A stretch of DNA of 19,145 nt, taken from an uncultured Collinsella sp. (GTDB lineage: Bacteria > Actinomycetota > Coriobacteriia > Coriobacteriales > Coriobacteriaceae). Made by a program: the position numbers and the translations under genes. Below the pieces are notes generated by a model. The model was not told the origin of the DNA. It did no database searches and was given only the letters and a program-made list of their open reading frames with translations. Below, one piece after another: positions 6,284 through 16,368 of the stretch. The stretch is from assembly GCA_900761995.1 (NCBI GenBank), contig CAAFEY010000111.1, positions 1-19,145 of the forward strand, read 5' to 3'. The first letter of the stretch is position 1; every line of letters starts with the position of its first letter.

Positions 6284-7588
6284 ATGGCAGAGATGGAGCT
6301 TGCGACCCTCATTTGTGGCGAAATCGCAGGCACTCTCCGGCAAGACGAGCATGGACTCTGCAGCTTTGTATACGCCCCAACCTATCGCGGAGCACCGCTA
6401 TCGCTAACAATGCCGCTTTCCAATCGCACGTATGGCCATAACATCGTCCGCCCGTTCCTATTTGGCCTTTTGCCCGACAGCCAAGAGCAGCGTCGCGCTA
6501 TTGCCGCCGAGCATGACGTTGCATCCAACAACCCCGTCGCCCTCTTGTGCCATATCGGTCTTGACTGCGCGGGGGCCGTTCAGTTTTGTCGAACCGATCA
6601 ATTAGGCGCCGCCCGCGGCAGGGTCTCGGCATACCGCCCGCTTACCAATTCTCAAATCGCTCACAAGCTCAAAGCAATTCGCGATGACGAAAGAGAGACA
6701 TGGATGGGCTCCAACGAAAGCTGGTCCCTGGGCGGCAACCAAGGCAAATTTGCACTAGCTTGGCATGATGGCCAATGGTGCGAATGTCTAGGGTCATCCC
6801 CCACTACCCATATCTTCAAAAATGGTGTCGTTGGGTTCAAACATCAGGCCTTAAACGAATTCGTCTGCATGAAAACGGCTCGGCGTGTTGGCATTCCAAC
6901 TGCCAACGTCTCCTATTGCACATTTGAAGACGAAGCCGCGCTCGTCGTTGAACGGTACGACAGAATGGTCAATAGCAGCGGAAATATCGAAAGGCTGCAT
7001 CAGGAGGACTTTTGCCAGGCGCTCGGTGTATTGCCAAGCCAGAAATACACCGCCGACGGAGGACCAACCACACGAGACATCCAAGAACGACTGATTAACA
7101 CAGTCCCCCACCACATGAATCTTGTGCTTTTTACCTATATGTTGTTCTATAACGCCATTATCGGAGCGCCTGACGCACACGCTAAAAACTACTCGCTCAT
7201 CCTAGGCAAAGGCACAAACGCAGCGCTCGCACCCATGTACGATGTCGCATCGGGCTTGGCGTACGAGCGTATGCGCCGCCGGGCGCGCCTTGCCATGAGC
7301 GTTGGCGGCGAAAATCGAGTGGGGCGCATCGGTCCAGGCGCTATCCGCCGATACCACGGTATGGGCGACCCCGCGCTGGAGGCGGCGCTCACCGATGCCG
7401 GGCTATCCGAGAAGTTTTGCTTTGCGACCATGATGGACCTCGCCTACGAGGTGCCCATTTGCATGGAAGAGATCATGGACGAATACGCCGACCTGCCCGG
7501 CATGGCGGACCTGCGCGAGCACATGCTCGGCCCCGTCCGCGAAAACTGCCAGCACACCCTCGACCTCATCAAGGCGGATATGGGCTAG
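6284..7588 (+). CDS. hipA: HipA-family serine/threonine kinase toxin
   Basis: Kinase toxin of the HipBA module; E. coli HipA phosphorylates glutamyl-tRNA synthetase and induces persistence. The 434 residues match the E. coli length (440). The N-terminal HipA domain is followed by the kinase core: Gly-rich/P-loop segment ESWSLGGNQGKFAL (145-158), with S148 at the position of the autophosphorylated serine; VERYDR (222-227); HQEDFCQALG (239-248); catalytic GAPDAHAKN (294-302, with D297 and N302); and metal-binding MYDV (318-321, D320). All expected residues are present, so it is probably active. The target cannot be inferred from sequence. Codon use is less GC-biased than in the neighbours, consistent with an acquired module. 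Confidence 0.93.
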   Translation: MAEMELATLICGEIAGTLRQDEHGLCSFVYAPTYRGAPLSLTMPLSNRTYGHNIVRPFLFGLLPDSQEQRRAIAAEHDVASNNPVALLCHIGLDCAGAVQFCRTDQLGAARGRVSAYRPLTNSQIAHKLKAIRDDERETWMGSNESWSLGGNQGKFALAWHDGQWCECLGSSPTTHIFKNGVVGFKHQALNEFVCMKTARRVGIPTANVSYCTFEDEAALVVERYDRMVNSSGNIERLHQEDFCQALGVLPSQKYTADGGPTTRDIQERLINTVPHHMNLVLFTYMLFYNAIIGAPDAHAKNYSLILGKGTNAALAPMYDVASGLAYERMRRRARLAMSVGGENRVGRIGPGAIRRYHGMGDPALEAALTDAGLSEKFCFATMMDLAYEVPICMEEIMDEYADLPGMADLREHMLGPVRENCQHTLDLIKADMG

Positions 7589-7617
7589 GCGCCAATCAAT
7601 CCACATTTCTTAAAAGA

Positions 7618-7656
7618 AGAGGGGGCACCCGTCGCAAAAGTTCGGATGCCCCCTCT
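7618..7656. terminator. Terminator between convergent hipA and pepD
   Basis: AGAGGGGGCA (7618-7627) pairs with TGCCCCCTCT (7647-7656) around a 19-base loop. Read on the minus strand the hairpin is followed by TCTTTT, so it mainly serves pepD, whose stop lies 57 bases away. On the plus strand the tail is poor in T, so it is a weaker stop for hipA. Confidence 0.8.
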
Positions 7657-7712
7657 CGTAATGTCATTTGCAATCCGCTAGCACGTGGCTCGAACTGCTG
7701 CTAGCGCGACCT

Positions 7713-9170
7713 TTACGCAGCGAGGCGCTTGAGGACGTCGATGAGCAGCTCGTAGAAGCGCTCGGCAGAAGCGAGCTCCATGCTCTCGTCCGGGGTGTGG
7801 ACATCGGAGAGCGTCGGGCCCACGGCGATGGCGTCCAGGCCGTGCAGGGCCTCGGCAAACAGGCCGCACTCAAGGCCAGCGTGAATGGACTCGATGCGCA
7901 GCTCGGAGCCAAAGAGCTCGCGATAGCTCTCGACGAAGATGTCGCGGACCGGCGAATGCTCGGCATAGCTCCAGCCGGGATACTCGAACTCGAACTTGGC
8001 GTCGAAGCCCAAGACATCGGCCAGCGTCTGCAGGCGGTCCTTGAACTCGTTCTGCAGCGAGGTGATCGAGGAGCGCGGGGACAGCATGATCTTGACCTGG
8101 TCGTCGGAAGTGGCGACCACGCCGATGTTGGAGGAAACCTCGACGGAGCCGTCGGTGGCGACGTTGCGGCGAATCACGCCATTAGGGGCAAGACGCAGGG
8201 CGCGGATGAGGGCAAGCGCGGACTTCTGATCCATGGCCTCGACCTCGGCGTCGTCGGCAATCTCGACGGTGCAGGTAAAGCCGGGGTCGAAGACCTCGAG
8301 CTCGGCAGTGACGTCGGCGATGATGTCCTTTGCGATCTGGGCCGCGGCCTCGGCGGCAGCGTGGTCGGCGTAAACCAGCTCGGCCTTGCACTCACGGTTG
8401 ATGGCGTTGTCCTTAGTGCCGCCGTTAAAGCTAACGATGGCGGGCTCGCCGGCGACCATCAGGCGGTCGATGATGCGGGCCATGATGAGGTTGCCGTTGC
8501 CGCGCTCCAGGTTGATATCGTTGCCGGAATGACCACCCAGTAGGCCGGAGATGTCGAGCGTGAGGGTGCTGCCGGTCTTGTGCTCGCGCACGATGGGGCA
8601 GGTGTAGGTAACAACGACGCCGCCAGCGCAGCTGACGGTGGCAACGCCCTCTTCCTCGGAGTCAAGGTTAATCATGGTGCGGGCGCTAATCTGGGACTTG
8701 TCGAGCGTCTCGGCGCCGACCAGGCCAGTCTCCTCGTCGGTGGTGAATACGCACTCGAGGGCGGGGTGAGCAATCGAATCGTCGTTGAGCACAGTAAGCA
8801 TCAGAGCGACAGCAATACCGTTGTCGGCGCCCAGGGTGGTGCCGTTAGCGGTGAGGACGCCGTCCTTCACGACCAGGTCGATACCGTCGGTCGTAAAGTC
8901 GTGCTCAACAGAGCCCAACTTGTCGCACACCATATCGATGTGGCCCTGCAGCATCACAGTCGGGGCATTCTCGGCGCCGGCAGAAGCGGGCTTGCGAATG
9001 ATGACGTTGTAGACCTCGTCCTGGTACACATCGAGGCCGCGCTCCTTGGCAAACGCAACCAGGAAATCGCTGATGCCCTTCTCGTTGCCAGACCCACGGG
9101 GGATCGCGCTGACCTCCTCAAAGAAATGGAACAGCTGGGCGGGCTCGTAGCCGGTGATCTTGTAATCCAT
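7713..9170 (-). CDS. pepD: Aminoacyl-histidine dipeptidase (cytosolic Xaa-His/non-specific dipeptidase)
   Basis: M20C metallopeptidase that hydrolyses dipeptides such as carnosine and other Xaa-His substrates in the cytoplasm. At 485 residues it is identical in length to E. coli PepD. The two-metal site is intact: GHIDMV (H77, D79), GADNG (D116), DEETG (E146/E147), INLDSEE (D170) and a C-terminal H458 in SDVHTPDESM. The lid/dimerisation domain lies between about 190 and 400. The ATG at 9170 has AGGAGG at 9175-9180; the open frame reaches back to 9275, but the extra residues are not family-like. A single-gene unit convergent with hipA. Confidence 0.95.
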   Translation of the reverse strand: MDYKITGYEPAQLFHFFEEVSAIPRGSGNEKGISDFLVAFAKERGLDVYQDEVYNVIIRKPASAGAENAPTVMLQGHIDMVCDKLGSVEHDFTTDGIDLVVKDGVLTANGTTLGADNGIAVALMLTVLNDDSIAHPALECVFTTDEETGLVGAETLDKSQISARTMINLDSEEEGVATVSCAGGVVVTYTCPIVREHKTGSTLTLDISGLLGGHSGNDINLERGNGNLIMARIIDRLMVAGEPAIVSFNGGTKDNAINRECKAELVYADHAAAEAAAQIAKDIIADVTAELEVFDPGFTCTVEIADDAEVEAMDQKSALALIRALRLAPNGVIRRNVATDGSVEVSSNIGVVATSDDQVKIMLSPRSSITSLQNEFKDRLQTLADVLGFDAKFEFEYPGWSYAEHSPVRDIFVESYRELFGSELRIESIHAGLECGLFAEALHGLDAIAVGPTLSDVHTPDESMELASAERFYELLIDVLKRLAA

Positions 9171-9443
9171 GGTGCCTCCTTGGCGCAACTGGTTAGACAG
9201 TAAGACATGCGCCTTGTATATTCCCAGACTTTGCGTGCATAAACCAGTCGAAAACGCCGAGCGCCCTTGCATCATCGGCTAACGGTGGGGAGACGCCACT
9301 TTATTAAGGTAAAGCAGGTTAGACGGGCCGCGCCGAAGGGACGTTGGACCCTTCAACCAACCTCAACGCTTGATCAACGTTTATGCATACGCCATTGATA
9401 TGTTTAATGAGATCTACTTTGAACGAAGGGGGCTTTCCAACAG
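9171..9443. other. Intergenic region between pepD and the clpC terminator
   Basis: No gene is supported in these roughly 270 bases. They must contain the pepD promoter and leader. A small hairpin, GAAGGG (9335-9340) with CCCTTC (9349-9354), is present; read on the minus strand it has no T-tract. I looked for T-box elements (AGGGTGG-type) and found none. Nothing else stands out. Confidence 0.5.
9215..9243 (-). promoter_or_regulatory. Candidate pepD promoter
   Basis: On the minus strand TTTATG (9238-9243) and TATACA (9215-9220) are separated by 17 bases, about 45 bases before the pepD start. The -10 is good and the -35 poor. Confidence 0.35.
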
Positions 9444-9470
9444 AAAAAGGGCGCTCCTTTGGAACGCCCT
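9444..9470 (-). terminator. clpC intrinsic terminator
   Basis: On the minus strand AGGGCGTTCC (9461-9470) pairs with GGAGCGCCCT (9448-9457), with one U-G pair, around an AAA loop. A T-tract follows (9444-9448). It lies 26 bases after the clpC stop. Confidence 0.9.
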
Positions 9471-9495
9471 CGTGGACACAAGGTTTTGTTACGCC

Positions 9496-12138
<2,643 letters not shown>

Positions 12139-12174
12139 GCTAGTTCCTCTTAGACGAGCTAGTTTTTCAAACGC

Positions 12175-12224
12175 AAAGCGCCACTCGTGGCGGCGCTTTG
12201 GTCTCTTTACCCATATGGAGTATA
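12175..12224 (-). promoter_or_regulatory. clpC leader hairpin and candidate -10
   Basis: Minus-strand TATACT (12219-12224) is a good -10 hexamer with no convincing -35. Between it and the clpC start lies a hairpin, AAAGCGCC (minus strand, 12192-12199) with GGCGCTTT (12175-12182). An alternative GCCAC/GTGGC pairing is possible inside. No CIRCE, CtsR heptad or HAIR motif was found. Confidence 0.4.
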
Positions 12225-12309
12225 TGTTAACCGTTGGGACCTTTCCCGCCCGTAGCCGCGCGACAACGTCTACAAAAAAGGAATTGCCAGGTGCGTCTGC
12301 ATCGGCCCA

Positions 12310-12404
12310 ACGAGCGTGGATTTTCGGACACCCATTCCACGAGCGTGGATAATCTCCCGTTTTGAGCCCGTAAACAGGCTAAAAACGGGAGATTATCCAC
12401 GTTC
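12310..12404. repeat. Long hairpin with direct repeat, DnaA-box-like arms, 3' of thrE
   Basis: CGTGGATAATCTCCCGTTTT (12344-12363) is perfectly complementary to 12382-12401. After one mismatch the stem resumes with AGCC (12365-12368) and GGCT (12377-12380) around an 8-base loop. The outer sequence ACGAGCGTGGAT also occurs as a direct repeat at 12310-12321 and 12339-12350. Each arm contains TTATCCACG, one base off the DnaA-box consensus TTATCCACA, in opposing orientations. There is no T-tract on either strand, so it is not an ordinary terminator, though it lies 34 bases after the thrE stop. It may be a multicopy intergenic repeat. Confidence 0.75.
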
Positions 12405-12435
12405 ATGTTTTGCGGATCAGTTTCATTTGCACCAA

Positions 12436-14004
12436 TTAGCTGGTGTGGCGCCAGCGAGAGTCGGTGAGGGTTCTCGCCACGCCCAGGCCAACGGGCAGAA
12501 ACGCCACAATGAGCACTGCACGCACAAACCAGCCGAGCATATTGACCGTGTCGAAGGTGCACATGTAATACATCGAGCGATACAGATACAAGCCCGGCAC
12601 CATAATGACAATCGATGGCACCGTGAGGGCGATACGTGGGTAGGTGAGCTTGATTTCGGCTAAGCTCGCGAGCAGGCCCGATACCAGCGCACCGATAAAC
12701 GCTGCCGCCTCGGGAGGCATACCTACGCTCAGGCCCAGAAAGGGAAACAGCGTCGGCGCATCGACGAGCGTAAGGCGCAAGGTATTGGACACGGCGCCGA
12801 TCAGCCCAGCTGCCGCGGCCATCTTTACCGGGCTGTTGAACATCACCGAGAAGCCGAATACGCCAACGAAGCTCATCACCACGCGCAGGAGCGTAAGGGC
12901 AAGCGGCGAAAGGCCGAGCGGGGCAAAATCATCCGGTGCCAGCCCCACACACTCGGCAACCATCCAGCCCACAAGGGTCGCCATCACAATAATCGACACG
13001 GCATACGAAAGACGCTCAATGCCGCTTCGCATATCGAGCTTAGCGATGTCGAGGCCTGCCGTAATGAGGGGAAAGCCGGGAATCACAAAGAGCATGGCGC
13101 CGATATAGCCTTCTTGGTGCGACATTGCCCCCGGTACGACCTGGCCAAGGCCGAGCAATGCCAGCAGATACGAAACGCAAGCGAGCGCAATGCCAATCGT
13201 CAGCGCGCTAAACTGGCCAAGACCCTGCTTGAGAATATGAGAGCGAGCAAAGTTGCCAACACCAGCGCCTACGAATGCGCAGGCCATCTCGATAGGGCCG
13301 CCGCCGAGCAAAAAGACGAAGGCGCCGCAAGCACAAGCTGCCGCAAGGCCCTGTTGCCAGGGAGAGTAATCGGGTTTTGAACTCTCAACGGTCTTGAGCA
13401 TCTCGTGGTATTCGTGCACGGTAAACCGGCGCCCATACGTCTCGATTTCCTTTAGGAAGCTCTCCATCATCCAAATGCGATGGGTATTGACTCCCGTTGT
13501 GGGCAGGCTGACAACCTCGTTAAAGCAGTGGCCATCTTCGATGCAGGTGCACTCAAACGACAGAAGACTTAAGTCAACGTGGACGGTGACACCGAGTACG
13601 GCGGCGACGCGATTCATGGTATCGCGTACACGCCAGGCACCCGTTCCGCTCGCGAGCATAAGCATACCGGTGCGGCAGATGATGGATGACTTATCGGTGA
13701 GCGGCGCATCGACGGCAAGCTCATCGCCTGCCGTCACGATCTGGTGCCAGTCAGTTTTCATATGGAGTGCGCCGGCACGAACACCGTGGTGCATGGGGGC
13801 TCTCGAAAGCAGCGAGTCAAGGCGCGAAGACTGTGGGGACTCCGTTGATTCGTCCTCAACCTCATCAGTCTCTTCATCGACCAGATCAAATGAGTCAAGC
13901 GATGCCGGCTCGCGACGATCGATTAGCTCCTCATCCTCATCGTCAAAGTAATTGAACTGATCGAGCATGTCCTCTTCGATTGCACGCTCGCTCGCGTCGT
14001 CCAT
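12436..14004 (-). CDS. thrE: Threonine/serine exporter, ThrE family (fused two-domain form)
   Basis: Membrane exporter of threonine and serine, as characterised in Corynebacterium ThrE. The 522 residues start with a very acidic, hydrophilic segment (about 1-65, runs such as FDDEDEELIDRREP). A DUF1212-type domain follows, soluble at first (SIICRTGMLMLASGTGAWRVRDTM, near 105-130) and then with about five membrane helices (220-345). The C-terminal ThrE_2-type domain adds about five more helices (375-515, e.g. LTYPRIALTVPSIVIMVPGLYLYRSMY). In many bacteria the two domains are separate genes. The start at 14004 has GGGAG seven bases upstream (14012-14016). It is flanked by hairpin-rich spacers and appears monocistronic. 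Substrate is inferred from family only. Confidence 0.88.
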   Translation of the reverse strand: MDDASERAIEEDMLDQFNYFDDEDEELIDRREPASLDSFDLVDEETDEVEDESTESPQSSRLDSLLSRAPMHHGVRAGALHMKTDWHQIVTAGDELAVDAPLTDKSSIICRTGMLMLASGTGAWRVRDTMNRVAAVLGVTVHVDLSLLSFECTCIEDGHCFNEVVSLPTTGVNTHRIWMMESFLKEIETYGRRFTVHEYHEMLKTVESSKPDYSPWQQGLAAACACGAFVFLLGGGPIEMACAFVGAGVGNFARSHILKQGLGQFSALTIGIALACVSYLLALLGLGQVVPGAMSHQEGYIGAMLFVIPGFPLITAGLDIAKLDMRSGIERLSYAVSIIVMATLVGWMVAECVGLAPDDFAPLGLSPLALTLLRVVMSFVGVFGFSVMFNSPVKMAAAAGLIGAVSNTLRLTLVDAPTLFPFLGLSVGMPPEAAAFIGALVSGLLASLAEIKLTYPRIALTVPSIVIMVPGLYLYRSMYYMCTFDTVNMLGWFVRAVLIVAFLPVGLGVARTLTDSRWRHTS

Positions 14005-14046
14005 ATAGACGCTCCCTTCCTACCGACTAACCCCCATCCTAGGCAG

Positions 14047-14109
14047 CAACGGCTAAAGGAAACATAAAAGAGACGGCTGCCATGCGAGCCATGTGCTCAA
14101 TAGCCGTTG
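14047..14109. promoter_or_regulatory. Inverted repeat upstream of thrE
   Basis: CAACGGCTA (14047-14055) and TAGCCGTTG (14101-14109) are perfect 9-bp complements 45 bases apart, with a further ACGGCT (14073-14078) between them. The left arm lies about 43 bases upstream of the thrE start. It could be an operator pair or a leader hairpin. Confidence 0.45.
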
Positions 14110-14141
14110 GGTAGTCGTTTAAGAACGTCCCCAATGACTAT

Positions 14142-14281
14142 TGACGGCCAAGGCAACGCCGATGTATTGGCAACGTCAGCGAGCGGGCCGCATTTGAGAC
14201 AAGGTGACGTGAAACGAAAGGGCGCTGACCTTCTGGTCGCGCCCTTGAAGTTGAACGTCAGATTGTCCAAATGCGGCCCGC
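14142..14281. repeat. Nested inverted-repeat element plus small hairpin between lysS and thrE
   Basis: The main element (14183-14281) has outer arms GCGGGCCGCATTTG and CAAATGCGGCCCGC (14 bp, perfect). The pairing is extended by GACAA/TTGTC after one bulge, then TGACGT/ACGTCA. The centre is AAGGGCGC (14218-14225), GACC, TTCT loop, GGTC, GCGCCCTT (14239-14246). A separate hairpin, TGACGGCCAA (14142-14151) with TTGGC-aa-CGTCA (14167-14178), lies beside it. The architecture resembles the cysS-rlmB element at 925-1026, and the two share AGACAAGGTG-N-CGTG. Together with the lysS-proximal hairpin these fill most of this 320-base gap. Confidence 0.6.
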
Positions 14282-14294
14282 GCAGCGTCGAGCC

Positions 14295-14321
14295 GTTACG
14301 CGGTTCTACGAACCGCGTAAC
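14295..14321 (-). terminator. Hairpin directly after lysS
   Basis: GTTACGCGGTT (14295-14305) and AACCGCGTAAC (14311-14321) pair perfectly (11 bp, 5-base loop) three bases after the lysS stop. No T-tract follows on the minus strand, so it may stabilise the 3' end rather than terminate. Confidence 0.5.
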
Positions 14322-14324
14322 TAG

Positions 14325-16289
14325 TTAGTACATCTTTGCGCCGGCGGGGATGGAGGCGTCGAGCTGGATCAGGTTGAGGCGCTCCTCGCCCTCCTCCTCG
14401 TGGACAGCGCTGATCAGCATGCCGCAGCTGGGAATACCCATCATCTTGCGCGGAGGCAGGTTGGTGATGGCGAGCAAGGTCTTGCCGACCAGGTCCTCGG
14501 GCTCGTAATAAGCGTGAATACCGGAGAGGATGGTGCGGTCGGTACCGGTACCGTCGTCGAGCGTAAAGTTCAGCAGCTTCTTGGACTTCTTAACGGCCTC
14601 GCATGCCTTGACCTTCACAGCGCGGAAATCGCTCTTGGAGAAGGTATCAAAGTCGACGAACTCCTCAAACAGCGGCTCAACGGCGATCTTGGAGTAATCG
14701 AGCGTGGGCTTAAGCGACTCAACGAACGGGCTCGCGGCGTTGCCGGCCTCGGCAGCCTTGGCGGCAGCGGCACCGGACTGGAAACCCTTCTCGGGCTTCA
14801 TGTGCGGGAACAGCAGGACATCGCGGATGGAAGCCTGGTTGGTGAGCAGCATGACCACGCGGTCGATACCAATGCCAATGCCGCCCGCGGGAGGCATACC
14901 GTACTCGAGGGCGCGCACGTAGTCCTCGTCATACTCCATGGCCTCATCGTCGCCGCCGGCCTTCTCGGCCATCTGGGCGGCAAAGCGCTCGGCCTGGTCG
15001 ACCGGGTCGTTGAGCTCGGAGAATGCGTTGGCGTACTCGTGGCCGGCGATGACCAGCTCAAAGCGGTGGGTCAAACGCGGGTCGTCCTCAAAACGCTTGG
15101 CAAGCGGGCTGACCTCGATGGGGTAATCGCACACGAACGTGGGGTTGACGATGGTGTCCTCGCCCAGCTCATCGTAAATCTCGGCGATGATCTTGCCAGC
15201 AGTCCGCTCGGGCTTGATCTCCAGGCCCTTCTCGCGCGCGGCGGCAGCAAGCTCCTCGACCGGCGTGTCGATGGTGACCTGCTTGCCGAGCACGTCGGAG
15301 ACGATGTCGGTCATGGGACGGCTGGCCCACTCACCAGAAAGGTCGATGGTCTGGCCCTGGTACTCGATGACCTCGGGGTTACCGATGGCTTTGTTAGCCG
15401 CCTTAATGACACCCTGGGCGAGCGCCTTCATGCCCTCGAGGTCGGAGAAGGCACGGTAGGCCTCCATCGTGGTGAACTCGGGATTGTGGGTAAGGTCCAT
15501 GCCCTCGTTACGGAAGATGCGGCCGATCTCGAACACGCGCTCAAAACCACCGACGATGCAGCGCTTGAGATGCAGCTCGGTGGCAATACGCAGGTAGCAC
15601 TCCTGATCGAGCGCATTGAAGTGGGTAATGAACGGCTTGGCCGTGGCACCACCCTGGATGGTCTGCAGGATGGGGGTCTCGACCTCCATGTAGCCGTCGG
15701 ACTCCATAAAGCGACGGAAGGTGGAGAGAATCTGCGAACGCTTACGGAAGGTCTCGCGAACGTCGTCGTTGGCGATCAGGTCGACATAGCGCTGGCGATA
15801 GCGGGTCTCCTTGTCGGAAAGACCGTGGAACTTCTCGGGCAGCGGACGAACGGCCTTGGAAAGCAGGGTCGCGCTCTTAGGGGCAACGGAAAGCTGGCCG
15901 CGCTGGGTGCGCACAACCACGCCGGTCACGCCCAGGATGTCGCCCAAGTCGAGGGCTTTGAGCGTATTCCAGGCAGCCTCGTCCATGTCGTTGATGCGGC
16001 AGAACAGTTGAATCTCGGCAGTCGCATCGCGCACGACGATGAACATGATCTTGCCCTGACCGCGCTTGGCGACCACACGGCCGGCGATCTTCACGACATC
16101 CTCGGTGTCCTCACCATCGGCAAGATCGGCGTACTTAGTCTCGATATCGGCGACGTAGTCCTCAAGCTCAGAGTGCTCGGGATAGGGGTTCTGGCCCGCC
16201 TCGAACAGGGCGGCGCGCTTGGCCAAGCGGGTGGCGCGCTCGTCGTTGAGCGTCGATGCCTGATCGGCGGCGTTCTGGTTCTCTGCCAT
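14325..16289 (-). CDS. lysS: Lysyl-tRNA synthetase (class II) with C-terminal Trbp111-like tRNA-binding domain
   Basis: Charges tRNA-Lys. The 654 residues exceed the usual 500 or so. The first 500 form a standard LysRS: N-terminal OB-fold anticodon domain (IAGRVVAKRGQGKIMFIVVRD), motif 2 (FRNEGMDLTHNPEFTTMEAY) and motif 3 (GIGIGIDRVVMLL), ending at LLFPHMKPEKGF. An Ala-rich linker leads to residues 541-654, a tRNA_bind (Trbp111/EMAPII-like) OB fold. Its markers are FSKSDFRAVKVKACEAVKKSKKLLNF, ILSGIHAYYEPEDLVGKTLLAITNL and GIPSCGMLISAV. This domain is usually found on MetRS or as free Trbp111; on LysRS it should add non-specific tRNA affinity and possibly dimerisation. The ATG at 16289 has GAGGAG seven bases upstream. 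The greA terminator sits just before that site. Confidence 0.96.
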   Translation of the reverse strand: MAENQNAADQASTLNDERATRLAKRAALFEAGQNPYPEHSELEDYVADIETKYADLADGEDTEDVVKIAGRVVAKRGQGKIMFIVVRDATAEIQLFCRINDMDEAAWNTLKALDLGDILGVTGVVVRTQRGQLSVAPKSATLLSKAVRPLPEKFHGLSDKETRYRQRYVDLIANDDVRETFRKRSQILSTFRRFMESDGYMEVETPILQTIQGGATAKPFITHFNALDQECYLRIATELHLKRCIVGGFERVFEIGRIFRNEGMDLTHNPEFTTMEAYRAFSDLEGMKALAQGVIKAANKAIGNPEVIEYQGQTIDLSGEWASRPMTDIVSDVLGKQVTIDTPVEELAAAAREKGLEIKPERTAGKIIAEIYDELGEDTIVNPTFVCDYPIEVSPLAKRFEDDPRLTHRFELVIAGHEYANAFSELNDPVDQAERFAAQMAEKAGGDDEAMEYDEDYVRALEYGMPPAGGIGIGIDRVVMLLTNQASIRDVLLFPHMKPEKGFQSGAAAAKAAEAGNAASPFVESLKPTLDYSKIAVEPLFEEFVDFDTFSKSDFRAVKVKACEAVKKSKKLLNFTLDDGTGTDRTILSGIHAYYEPEDLVGKTLLAITNLPPRKMMGIPSCGMLISAVHEEEGEERLNLIQLDASIPAGAKMY

Positions 16290-16307
16290 AAGTTAGCTCC
16301 TCAAACT

Positions 16308-16340
16308 AAAACGCTCCCCAGGATTCGGTCCCAGGGAGCG
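16308..16340 (-). terminator. greA terminator overlapping the lysS leader
   Basis: On the minus strand CGCTCCC (16334-16340) pairs with GGGAGCG (16312-16318), and inner pairs extend the stem to about 12 bp with two G-U pairs around CCGAA. TTTTAGTTT follows. The T-tract begins only 19 bases before the lysS ATG and six bases before its GAGGAG, leaving no room for a downstream promoter. It may act as an attenuator for lysS. Confidence 0.85.
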
Positions 16341-16368
16341 AAAACATACCTTTACGCGGGACCGTGGT

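Noticed and set aside
9171..9443. Possible T-box or other amino-acid riboswitch before pepD
   Set aside because: No T-box core (AGGGTGG-type) or specifier-loop architecture; only a small hairpin was found.
12139..12240. Heat-shock operator (CIRCE, CtsR or HAIR) before clpC
   Set aside because: None of these motifs is present in recognisable form.
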